DNA of 64,000 nt. Origin: Pseudocercospora fijiensis CIRAD86 (lineage: Eukaryota > Ascomycota > Dothideomycetes > Mycosphaerellales > Mycosphaerellaceae). The notes under the pieces are model-generated. The model was given only the letters and a program-made list of their open reading frames with translations. It was not told the origin of the DNA and searched no databases. Numbering within the stretch: the stretch's first letter is position 1; each line of letters begins with the position of its first letter. The position numbers were made by a program, and so were the translations under genes. Where the stretch lies: contig NW_006921538.1 of the NCBI RefSeq assembly GCF_000340215.1, forward strand, positions 2,300,651 to 2,364,650. The letters are read 5' to 3'. Below are positions 34,500 through 44,500 of this stretch, piece after piece.

Positions 34500-37400
34500 T
34501 TTAATACCGAAAGCGCTCAAGCATTAATAGTAGTCTTCTATATAAAAGTTATCGTTAACGGGCATCCGACGAGTGTATTAATAGATTCCGGAGCGAGCGG
34601 GAACTTTACCTCCGAATTATTCGTTAAAAGCCGAGGGATCGTAACCCGAAGTAGAAGAGAAGGAGCGTATAAACTTATAGTAGTAGATAGGTTACCGCTA
34701 CCTAGTATAGAACGAGAAACGATACCGTTACTACTAGCTATCTAATAGTATTACGAGGAGATTGTCTTAGATATTACTAATATAGCTAGTTATAATATTA
34801 TATTAGGTATACCTTAGTTAAGAAAGTATAACCTAGTCGTAGACTAGAGAAGAGGAGTACTTATATTTAAGGAATGCGACTATATAATCGGCATTTAACC
34901 TATATAGCGGCAGCGTTCGCAGGCAGATAAGATTAATAAACGCAGAGCGACTCGTAAGACGTTTACGTCGATAGGAATTACGGAGAACCGTATTCAACCC
35001 GGATCGATACTACCGTTAGGTTAGGAGGGTTATAATAATAATTACGGGAAGGATAGAAGTTATACGCTATCGAAGAATAAAACTAGAATCTCGGACCTAG
35101 ACATTCCTAAAGAGTATAGTAAGTAGAAGCGACTCTTTAAAAAGGAGAGAGGCAAGGTAGCCTTACCTAAATACTAACTATAGGATTATAAGATATACTT
35201 ATAGCCTAGGAAAGAGCCTCTATAGGGACCCTTATACGCAATGTCTAAGAAAGAGCTTAAAACCCTAGACAAGTAGCTAAAAGAGAAATTAGAGAAAGGC
35301 TAGATATAGAAGTCGATATCCTCGGTAGCCTTACTAGTAATGTTCGTTCCGAAAGGCGGATTAGACGAAGGACGGCTAGTAGTCGATTTTAGACGACTTA
35401 ACGATATTACAATTAAGAATCGGTACCTACTACCGAACATCGAAGAAATGCAAGACCGATTAACTAGATTAGACTAGTATACGAAGATTGACCTACGCGA
35501 TGCGTTTTACGCAATACGTATAGCAGCTAGATACGAATAGATAACAGCATTCCGAACAAGACACAGGCTTTACGAATTCTTAGTTATGCCTATAGGACTT
35601 ATAAATGCCCTAGCGTTATATTAAGACCTTGTAAACGAAGTCCTCCGAGACCTTCTAGATATATACGTTATCGCATATATAGACGATATCTTAGTCTATA
35701 CTAAGGGAGCTCTCGCGGACTATATACGAATAGTGTAGGACGTCTTTGAACGATTTACTTAAGTAGGATTTAAGACTACACCTAAGAAATGCGAATTCTA
35801 TAAGAAGGAAGTTAAGTTCCTAGGATTTATTATTAGCACTATAGGAATTAGGATCGATCTAGAAAAAACCAAGTTAATATAGGAATAGCTAACGCCTATA
35901 TGCGTTAAAGACGTACAATTATTCCTAGGATTAGCTAACTATAACAGAAAATTCATCGAGGGCTACTCTAAGATAGCGGCACCCCTTACGGAGCTTATAA
36001 AGAAAGACAAGAAATAGAACTAGAGCACGAAGGAAGACGAAGCGTTTAGGTAGCTAAAGAAGCAATGCGTTTCTACGCTAACGCTACGATTATTCGATAG
36101 GAATAAGGCGGTCTAGATAGAAACAGACGCGTCGGATAGGGCTATAGGAGCATGCCTTATATAGGAGTATAACGGGAAACGATATCCGGTAGCCTATTAC
36201 TCGAGAAAGATATTACCCGCGGAACAGAACTACGATATCTATAATAAGGAGCTACTTACAATAGTTGCATTACTATAATACTAGCGAGTATACGCGGAAG
36301 GAGTACTAAGTCTTACGATTCTTTCTAATTATAAGAATCTGACTTACTTTACTACGACTAAAGTACTAACCCGAAGACAGGCCCGCTAGTCGGAGCTACT
36401 AAGATAGTACAAGTTCGAAATCCGCTATACCCTAGGACGCGAGAACGGACGAGCCGACGCACTAAGCCGCCGTAGCGACTATATAGAGGGTTACGAACTA
36501 GTATAGCAGCAGATATTAAAAGCAAACTAAGACAGAAGCCTTAGTACTAATATAAAAGAATTCAACTATATTATACGAGTTCTTTAGGACATAGAAGAAC
36601 AGTTCCTAATCGAATATAGGAAACACTAAGTACCTAAGGAACGAGTTACGGAGTATATACGACAACACTATAACGGACTAGAAATTGGACACCCTAGAGT
36701 TTCAAAAACAATAGAACTAGTTAAGCGAAGCTTCGGATTCCTATATATACGATAACGAGTTCTAGAATATATTAAGAAATATCTACAATGTTATCGTAAT
36801 AAGGCTAATAGACACGCTAGATATAGATATATCCAATTTAGGACGCTACTAGATAAACTATAGGACGAAGTTATAATAGACTTTATTACGAAACTACCGA
36901 AGTCTAAGGATCCGGTTATAGGATATAGCTACGATATAATACTTATTATAGTCGATAGGCTTACGAAATATATATACTTTATTCCTACTAACGAAGCAAG
37001 TACGGTAGAGCAACTCGGATACCTCGTACTAGATAGACTTGTACGATACTACGGATTTCTAAAGACCTATATTACGGACAGAGACAAGCTCTTTACGTTA
37101 AACTACTAGAAGACGCTTATAGCGACACTTAGAATTAAGCACAAGCTATTAACGGCATACTATCTATAGACAGACGGCTAAACGGAAGTTAAGAATTAGG
37201 CCTTAGAGGTGTACTTACGGTACTACGTCAATTACGTACAAAATAATTAGGTATCGCTATTGCCTATAGTACAACTTGCACTAAACAACTAACAATCTAA
37301 GACTACGAAAGAGACACTATTCTTCGCTAATTTTAGGAATTATCTGTAGCTGTTCGGGGAATAGCATTTATAGCATCTATACGCGGATAAAGCGATAGCC

Positions 37401-37912
37401 GCTTTAGAAGACTTAAAGCAGGTATATAAAGAATTGCAAAGGGCAATTGCCGAGTCTTAAGAAAAGATTACGGGACTATATAATACTAAACGAAAAATAG
37501 TACCTTAGCTAAAAAAGGGGGATAAGGTCTACCTCCTAATAAAGAATCTAAAAACCCTAAGATCGACTAAGAAACTAGACTACGTTAAAGTCGGGCCATT
37601 TTTGATTAATAAGCCTAAAGGACTAGTTAATTACCGACTTAAACTACCGGACGATGCGAAAATCTACCTAGTATTCTATATCTCTATACTAGAACCTATA
37701 GACGCCGAAACACCGTACTAAGAAATATTTCACTTCTAACCTAAGGAAGAAAATAAGTTTAAAGTCGAGAAAATCCTAGACTAGCAAGGTTAGAAATACC
37801 TTATTAAATAGAAAGGATACCTACATTTAGAAAACACTTAGGAACTAAAAGAAAACCTATAGAACTGTTAGCAGATAATTAAAAAATATCAAAACCGGAC
37901 AAAAAAGAAATA
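34500..37912 (+). pseudogene. Gypsy-3 pol remnant (PR-RT-RH-IN-chromodomain)
   Basis: The protease has VLIDSGASGNF near 34,575, with the active-site DSG intact. RT follows from about 35,290: LVVDFRRLNDITIKNRYLLP, FRTRH.LYEFLVMPIGL and an intact YIDDILVYT near 35,680. RNase H has ETDASDRAIGACL near 36,120 and ALSRRSDY near 36,460. The integrase core includes DEVIIDFITKLPKS near 36,865, TDRDKLF near 37,080 and a TEVKN segment, so the three acidic catalytic positions can be seen. The C-terminal chromodomain (VEKILD..G.KYLIK.KGY) ends with KKYQNRTKKK just before the tRNA-like segment. Trp and Gln codons are widely replaced by stops. Confidence 0.82.
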
Positions 37913-37998
37913 ACTAGTATAGGAATTGAACCTACGACCTCTTAGACCCTATCGATTATAGCGCCTTAGAGTTCTTAACGACCTAGGGTAGTATAGCT
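37911..37998 (-). tRNA. tRNA-like sequence inside Gypsy-3, probable pseudogene (copy B)
   Basis: On the minus strand the last 25 nt form a T-arm-like GTAGG/TTCAATT/CCTAT followed by ACTAGTT and a discriminator A. The 5' end AGCTATA can pair with five of the seven acceptor bases. The total of 88 nt with a long variable region suggests a Leu/Ser-type origin. TTTCTTTTTT (37,910-37,901) could terminate Pol III. It starts directly after the pol stop and converges on pol. RIP prevents a safe anticodon call. Confidence 0.4.
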
Positions 37999-38149
37999 CG
38001 AGGAGCGGGGACTCTAATAGCGTACCTAGTAACTATGTCTTTTATAGCTAAGAATTATACTACTAGACTAACTAGCTAGAAGATAAAATAGATAGGAAAC
38101 ATTAAAAATATATACCTTTAGGACACTAGACTCTCGGCACTCCTACTAG

Positions 38150-38735
38150 GGATTTTAGAGACGGGCTAGGATGTCCTATCTAGACGACTCTAGTTATAAG
38201 GCGATATCTATAATCGGTTATCTAGGGGAAACGGCTCGTTAGTAGGTAACGAGAATAATATCGGCTCTATAGGCGAAGAGCCTAGCTCTCTTTCGAGCTC
38301 CTCCGCCTATTAAATAGAGGCTTCCTCTGCCTTAAGAGCTTGTATCTCCCGATCCTCCTTTATACGCAGCGACTTATATAAGCGACGGACCTTTACGCGG
38401 TACTCGAAAAGCTTCCGCGTAAGGAGGTCCTCCTCCTCTTCGGCCGCTTCGAGATCTTTAGCTATCTTTAGGCGCGCCTTCCGGATTTTTTTATACTCTA
38501 TACGAGTAACTTGTATATTATAGGACTAGCCGTATAGGGCGTACTTAGAGTAGCGACCGGAACGAAGATCGACTTTATAGGGTTTACCGGCCTATTCGCA
38601 ATAAAAGTAGCGGATCGGTATTTCGAGGCAGTCGGCGAGGATATTATTTGCGATATTTTCCTTACGCTAGCGAGAAGACAAATCCTTAGATAACTTTAGT
38701 ATAACAAAGAAGTTAGAATTAGAAAGTTCCGGAAT
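38150..38735 (-). pseudogene. Antisense ORF between Gypsy-3 pol and 3' LTR (Cys cluster plus coiled coil)
   Basis: On the minus strand one frame runs about 190 codons with only RIP-type stops. The N-terminal part has a block RYFYCE.AGKPYKVDLRSG, then RYSKYALYG.SY, in which several Tyr sit where Cys would form a zinc-binding cluster (TGC/TGT to TAC/TAT). The C-terminal part is a charged coiled coil: LKIAKDLEAAEEEEDLLTRK, then VKVRRLYKSLRIKEDREIQA. This Cys-cluster plus Glu-rich coiled-coil layout resembles small ORFs I associate with fungal Gypsy elements, but I cannot name a family or function. It lies between the tRNA-like segment and the 3' LTR, opposite to pol. Confidence 0.6.
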
Positions 38736-38752
38736 AAGGGACTATTCCGCTT

Positions 38753-38765
38753 AAGGAGGGGGATA
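38753..38765 (+). other. Gypsy-3 polypurine tract
   Basis: AAGGAGGGGGATA abuts the 3' LTR. Confidence 0.75.
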
Positions 38766-38766
38766 G

Positions 38767-39112
38767 TATTACGGATCTAATTAGTTAGAGTCCTTATATA
38801 ATCTTAGAGCGACGCTAAGACTAGTAGGCTAAGCTGTCGCTCTATCTTACTAGGAGCGATAGGAGCGGTCGAGAGCGACAGCGTCGCTTACGTCGCTTAC
38901 GACTACAGATAAGATGTCTCCTTTATATTTAGGAACGCCGGAATACCCTTATAGCTCGAGGCGTTTAACTTATATTACCTACTTACTAATTGGAATTACC
39001 TTTATACCAATTATTCTATCTCTACCTCCCGCTTATATTAGCCTCTCTAAAGAAGCCTCGGCTTGTACGTAATAAGAAGTTACCTAACGATCTGTCGCGA
39101 GTAACCGTAACA
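38767..39112 (+). repeat. Gypsy-3 3' LTR
   Basis: 346 bp, followed by the TSD CTACG at 39,113-39,117. Confidence 0.95.
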
Positions 39113-39117
39113 CTACG

Positions 39118-39700
39118 AAGTAAGGCTTAACTATAATTACCTCCTAGCTCTACTTAATTCTAAAATAGCCTTACTAGGCTAACGATATAATAACTAATAC
39201 TCGCTAAATCTCGCTACGATTTAGAGAGTAATAGAGTATAATCTTGTAACTTAATAGTCTTAAGATCTACGTTTCTATAAGATAATTCCGAGTCTAGGAG
39301 TAGTTGTATTTTTAAAGCTAGATCTTCCCGCTATTATTATAACATTAAGATAAAAGTAGAGTCGAGTAAGAGTATATTATAGCCGGTATGCTTAGCTCTT
39401 AAGATCGAGTCGGTAGTAGTTATAATTTCTAAGCTAGACCTCCCCGTAACTATTATAAAATCGAAATAAAAGTATCGAGTAAGGATAGCCTATAATTAGC
39501 TATAAAATCAGCCTCGTAATTAAACTACTATATAGGGCTAATAAAACGACAACTACTTACTACTAGGACGTGCTCTATTTTAGAGCGCTTTAGAACGTAG
39601 AACTAGGAGTCTTTACCTACAATAAAATCTACGCGGCTACGCCTACGTAAGATAAGCACGGTTAAGATTGCGAAGTCTTTACTTATATAAGACTTTCCTT
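39118..39700. other. RIP-mutated flank ending at the gene island
   Basis: No gene is visible. Two imperfect direct copies of an AAGCTAGA(T/C)CT...AAAAGTA segment lie about 120 bp apart near 39,315-39,475. The RIP signature stops within a few tens of bases near 39,700. Confidence 0.55.
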
Positions 39701-40158
39701 TCTGCTTCAGTGAGGGAGAATCAGAAGAGGATCTGATTTCGAACCCGCGACTTTCGAGAAGGATGGATCAAATTAGAGCGAAGACTATGTGATGTATGTG
39801 AGTGAGCACAAGCAGGTTAAGCTTCAGCTTATATACTTCTCTTCAACTCTACAGATTGAAGCATCTCGAGGCATCTCATCATCCGATCGTAAAATTTTGC
39901 AAAGTTGTGAGAGCGGAGGTGTTTAAAAAGATGTGATAGAGTGGCCGTTGTGCAACCACACTCCTCTTTGTAGCACTTGGTCAACCAACGAAGCTGCTTC
40001 TGGCATATTGTACTGTAGTAGCTCCAACTCCTCGCGTTCGCATCCTTCGAACAGTTCTACCTGCGCAATGTGGTTCCGCGTCTTCCTCTTTCCTCTTCGC
40101 GCAGCCACACTTATTAGTCCCGCTTCCGTCGTTTGGCTACCAGACACGACAGTTCCAG

Positions 40159-41289
40159 ATGCCATCTAGTTGTCAAAGAGGCTCTTACGCCAAGTTCATT
40201 TGCTTGAATTGTCGGAGGCGTACAATAAAATGCAGACTGCCAGAAAATGTGGGAGCGGGTATTGGCGAGCAGAACGACTCCCGGCACATTGTCTTGCCAA
40301 AGATGTGTTCTGAAGGGACTTGATTGTGTTGTAGACCACACGATCCTTGGACGACCGAGCAAACGACCGAGAATGTCAATGCACACCAACAGAAATGCAG
40401 GCAAGCACGAGGCGCCTTGGGATTCAGGTCGAGATCCAGACAACATATCTGACGATGGTTCTGGGGCCGTTGGTGAATACCTCCTGGTGAAGCCAAGGGC
40501 AAAAGATGATAGTCCTCCCATATCAGAAGGCCATTGTCGTCTGGCTCCTGCGGACGTGCCATGACAAGCGTGCCGTATCTCCTTTCAATGCTGCTACTGA
40601 GGGACAAGGACATCGCAATAGCGTTGCCGACAAGTCGAGATCGAGGCGTAAAGAACATCTCCAGTTTGCTGGATAGACAGCTGATTGATCGGCTCGACCA
40701 GTTGCTGGTCTGGCACAGGTTGCATTTTCCTGAGATCCCAAGACTTCCCAGCCTTCATGATAAATTACTGGCAAGCAATGAGATCGGCCCCGAGAACCTC
40801 TCGGAAATCCTTCTGCTCACGCTACTGTGCGCTCTTGCTCTTGATGTACGCGGACCCCATATGTCTGTCGAGGACGCTTTCTAGTGAAGCACGGTGAGAG
40901 CCGGACAGATGACCTAGAGCTTGTGCTGGCAAACTTCCTTGCTGCCGCCGACGGTCTGAAAATCCAGGGCGTACCTTACCTCCCACCTGCACGCCAAGTT
41001 GTGTGTGGAATCTTAGCCATTTGCAAAGATATCATGGAAGGTAATGCGGCTCGGATGCCTATGGGCCAGCACTGCTCGGGTCTTGAAAAGTGTGCATCGA
41101 CTGCTTGCCAAATGGCAAAAGTGGTGTGCACTGGGCAAAGCAGCTCCTTCTCTGGAAATGTTCGTGGCCAGCACCAGTGCCAGTGCTGAAGCGATGGTAG
41201 CTGACAGACTTGACGACTTCTTCCCAGAAGACTTCTGCTTCGACTGGGACTTGTGGCTGCAACGGAACGAAGAGTGGACGTTCGTATAA
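40159..41289 (+). pseudogene. Zn2Cys6 transcription factor, frameshifted
   Basis: From ATG at 40,159 (MPSSCQRGSYAKFICLNCRR) the first half of a fungal binuclear cluster, CLNCRRRTIKC, is encoded. The second half, CQRCVLKGLDC followed by a basic GRPSKRPR, is in another frame (about 40,290-40,370). Three further frame changes follow before a plausible C-terminus (DDFFPEDFCFDWDLWLQRNE, stop at 41,289). The segment TSVPYLLSMLLLRDKDIAIA near 40,570 and the Leu-rich parts after it fit the regulatory region of such factors. No intron with good splice sites explains the shifts, so I read it as a pseudogene decayed by indels, not RIP. It is the gene nearest the transposon block. An antisense 80-codon frame at 39,923-40,165 overlaps its start; I do not support that as a gene. 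Confidence 0.55.
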
Positions 41290-41554
41290 TCATCGCTGGT
41301 CTGCAAGGTAGACTTCAGAGCGTCGGGGCATGTCTCAAGCGTATTTTGGAAGGGGACGTGTATAAGTCCAGTCCTGAGGGACTTGGCGAGCGTCGCTCCG
41401 ATTCGTATATAATATATACTGATCATGAAGGTCATCTATGCTACTCGGCTCCTCGTGCTCATCTGGAGCTGTCATCTGGTGTGAGTCGCACCGTCGACAT
41501 CAGTCAATGTGGCAACCATAGCCCACCACCACCACCGACGCCGCTTGACGAATT

Positions 41555-44500
41555 CTATCTCGCCATACTCGCTTGCACGTTTCGTGGACTTCCTTGCACC
41601 TGTCCCATCGATCCCGGACTCTGCATGCCATTGCTGCTCATAGCGATGCCACTACCATTTGAGTTGATACGCTGCATTTGCGGTGTGTTTGACCGAGAGG
41701 ATGGTCGTTGCCCATTCATGTTTTGCATGCCCGCCATCTGCATATTCGCGTACTGCATCGAAGGCGACCCAGGCGTCATGTTCGGACTTGCGTGCGCCAC
41801 TCCAGGACTGCCGTTGAGCTGCGCGTGCACCGCGTTCGGGCTTTGCATCTGCATCTGTTGCATCATTTGCATTTGCTGCATTTTCATCCTTTGCGCGTAC
41901 TGCTGCGTCTGATTCGGACTTGCGTTCTGTCCTTGGGGCGACATGCTTGATGCACTCTGCTGCTGACTTCCATCGCCGTTCATATTGACTTGATTGTACG
42001 TGCCATTCATGCCATTAGACATCGGTCGATTGTTCTGGTATGCTGTATGTTTGTGAGCAAAAGCACATTAGCGATACGTGTTGATAGACTGACTATTTAT
42101 ACCGGCAGCAGCAACTGTCGCATTCTGCCTGGCCTGCTGGGAAGCGGCAGCAGAACGCTGTTGCAAGTGCTGACTGGCCAAGATTTTCAGTTGATCCTCC
42201 GACAAATTTGGATGTGAAGATCTGAGTTGGCTCGTGATCTGTAAGATTTGCGGGACGTGACCGGATGAAAGCTGCTGTGGACCGTTACTGCTTTGCGGCG
42301 TTGGAGGGGGTGGCATGCTGGGCGAGGCGATCATCTGTGTGTGCTGGCCGAGATTCTGGTTGTTGATCCCGTTCTGCTGCTGCTGCTGCTGCTGCTGCTG
42401 CAAGGCTTGCAGCAAAGCTTGATTGGTTTGCAGGTGCTGCTGAGTCGTCAAACCGCTTCCCGGGCTGGGCATGCTTCCGTTCGGCATCTGGTACTGGCCT
42501 GCGTATGGAGCGGCCATCATTTGTGGGTTGCTCTGCTGTTGTCTGGGTTGCATGCTTGGGTTGCGCATTTGTGCCGCTGCGGCTTGCATCTGTGCTTGCT
42601 GAGGCATATTGGCACCATTGACTGGCGGTGCCAAGAGTCCATGCCTGGTGGCGATTTGAGCTTGTTGTCGAATTTGCTGCTGAGCCGCGACTTTTCCAGC
42701 TTGATTGGGCATTTGCTGTCCGTTCGCTTGCATTTGTGCTTGTTGTGCGGGCATGTTGGCACCTGGAGGTCGTTGTTGTCCCGGTGCTGCGTTGGGACCA
42801 GGCTGACCACCTTGCTGTGCTTGAGCCTGAGCTGCCCGGGCCATCTGGATTTGCCGTTGCTGAGCCTCAATGATCTTGGCGCGATGCTGTCTTTGCGCTT
42901 CGGCAATTTGCAAGTCTCGTTCGTGGCGCTTCTTGCTAAACTCTTGAGGTGTCATCTTGACGCGTTGTGTCTGGGTGTTTTCGGTTTGTGACTTTCGTTG
43001 AGCTGCAGCGCGGGCGGTTTCAGCTGCTTTCCACTGTGCCTGCTCCTTCTTCTTCGCCAGCTTCCTGAAGCCCTCGACCATCCATAAGTATCTCGTCGAT
43101 CGTCGCTTCTCGACACGTGTAGGCATTGACCTGCGACGCATAGGTACATGCGAAGGTCCACCATTTTGCGCTGCTTGGGCTTGAATGGCTTGAACCTGGG
43201 CTTGATATCGGCGCTCGGATGCCTGGTGGGATTGCTCAAGCCGTTGATACCACGTCTTGAAGTATACCGTCTTCTTCATGTCGGCAGGCAATGACTCCAG
43301 CTCGACCCATCGTTCAAAGCATTCCCACGGCGTGCGACGTTCGGCAGAGCTCTTATATCGCGTCGGAAGTGCCATCTCATCCGCAATAAGAGACCAATTG
43401 AACGAGTAGTCTTTGGCCAGTCTGCGCAACTTTTGATCGTCTTCCCATATCCACTGAGATCCGTTTCTAAACTCGTAGAAGTGAGTTGTCGGCATGAGGA
43501 ACTCTGAAGGAGGTCTGAAAGCGTTGTTCGCATGCAGTCGATCGCGAATGTGCTTGTTGTCCGGATGGAACAGCGCGCATTCTTGGTCTTCTGGAGGCAG
43601 GTCTTCACATAATCGCTTGCTGCTGCGAGGGTGATGTGCCGCTACTTCAGCCTCATCTTCGTATTCGTATCGACTTCGCTTGCGGGAAGGACCACGCACG
43701 CGTGGCAGAATCTTGCCTTCAACAAACTTCGAAACTGGCGTCTCGGGCTGTACCCTGTGCTGGCGCGAAGGCTCGAGAAAGCCAGTCTTCGGAAGTGCAT
43801 CTACGGCTTTGGAAAGCTTACCACTCCGTTGCAGATCCTCCACGACACCAGTAAGCTCGGGCGGCACGACGAGAGTGATCGGTATTGGCGATTGTGAGCG
43901 AGGCGTTCGTGGACTGACATCATCCTCAGATGCTGAGTCACCGGCGTTCTCGAGGTCTGGTGTTCCATTACCAGCGTTCGCATCCTCGGCCTTTACCTTG
44001 ACTCGTAATTTTTGCTTCTCTGCGGCACTTGCGTGATAGTAATCTGCACATCTTTGCGCCAGCCATGCACACACGCTCTTCTTCATCTTTCGCTCAGCTC
44101 TGAAATCTTTGCGCATCCATTTCATTTCTTCCATCATGTGATCATGATGTGTGAAAGGCTGCTCAGGCTCCTTTGCCTTTTCCATCTGACGAAGCGACCA
44201 CTTGTTGGCGTTTTGTAGCTGATATATGCGTCGGAGCATTCGAAAGTCCAGCCGTTCATGCAGAGAAGTGAAGTGGTCTTCCGTCGAAAGTGCCTTGGAT
44301 CCATTTCTGATGAGGTCGGGAAGAGTTTTCGTTTTGGAGTTGGGCGACTCATGAGCTTGGATCCTGAAGAGCGGCTCGAGATAGTCGCGATCAGGATCTT
44401 CTGCTGCGCCTTTGAGGGATTCTAGTTGTGCCATAGCAGAGTCAACTTGACTTGGTTGTCGGAAGTGATTGAGAAGGCGCGGCTGATGTGAAGTCTGCGT

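Larger units (their letters stand above)
32215..39112 (+). mobile_element. Gypsy-3: complete 6.9-kb Ty3/Gypsy chromovirus
   Basis: Two 346-bp LTRs (32,215-32,560 and 38,767-39,112) begin TATTACGG (RIP of TGTTACGG) and end CCGTAACA, giving 8-bp inverted ends. The 5-bp target duplication CTACG is present at 32,210-32,214 and 39,113-39,117. The order is gag, protease, RT, RNase H, integrase, chromodomain, then an inverted tRNA-like segment, an antisense ORF, a polypurine tract and the 3' LTR. Many stops make it inactive, yet the catalytic YIDD (RT) and DSG (protease) survive. Confidence 0.95.

Noticed and set aside
39923..40165. 80-codon minus-strand frame next to the Zn2Cys6 pseudogene
   Set aside because: It overlaps the start of the plus-strand zinc cluster gene, has no domain or splice support, and could be a chance frame.
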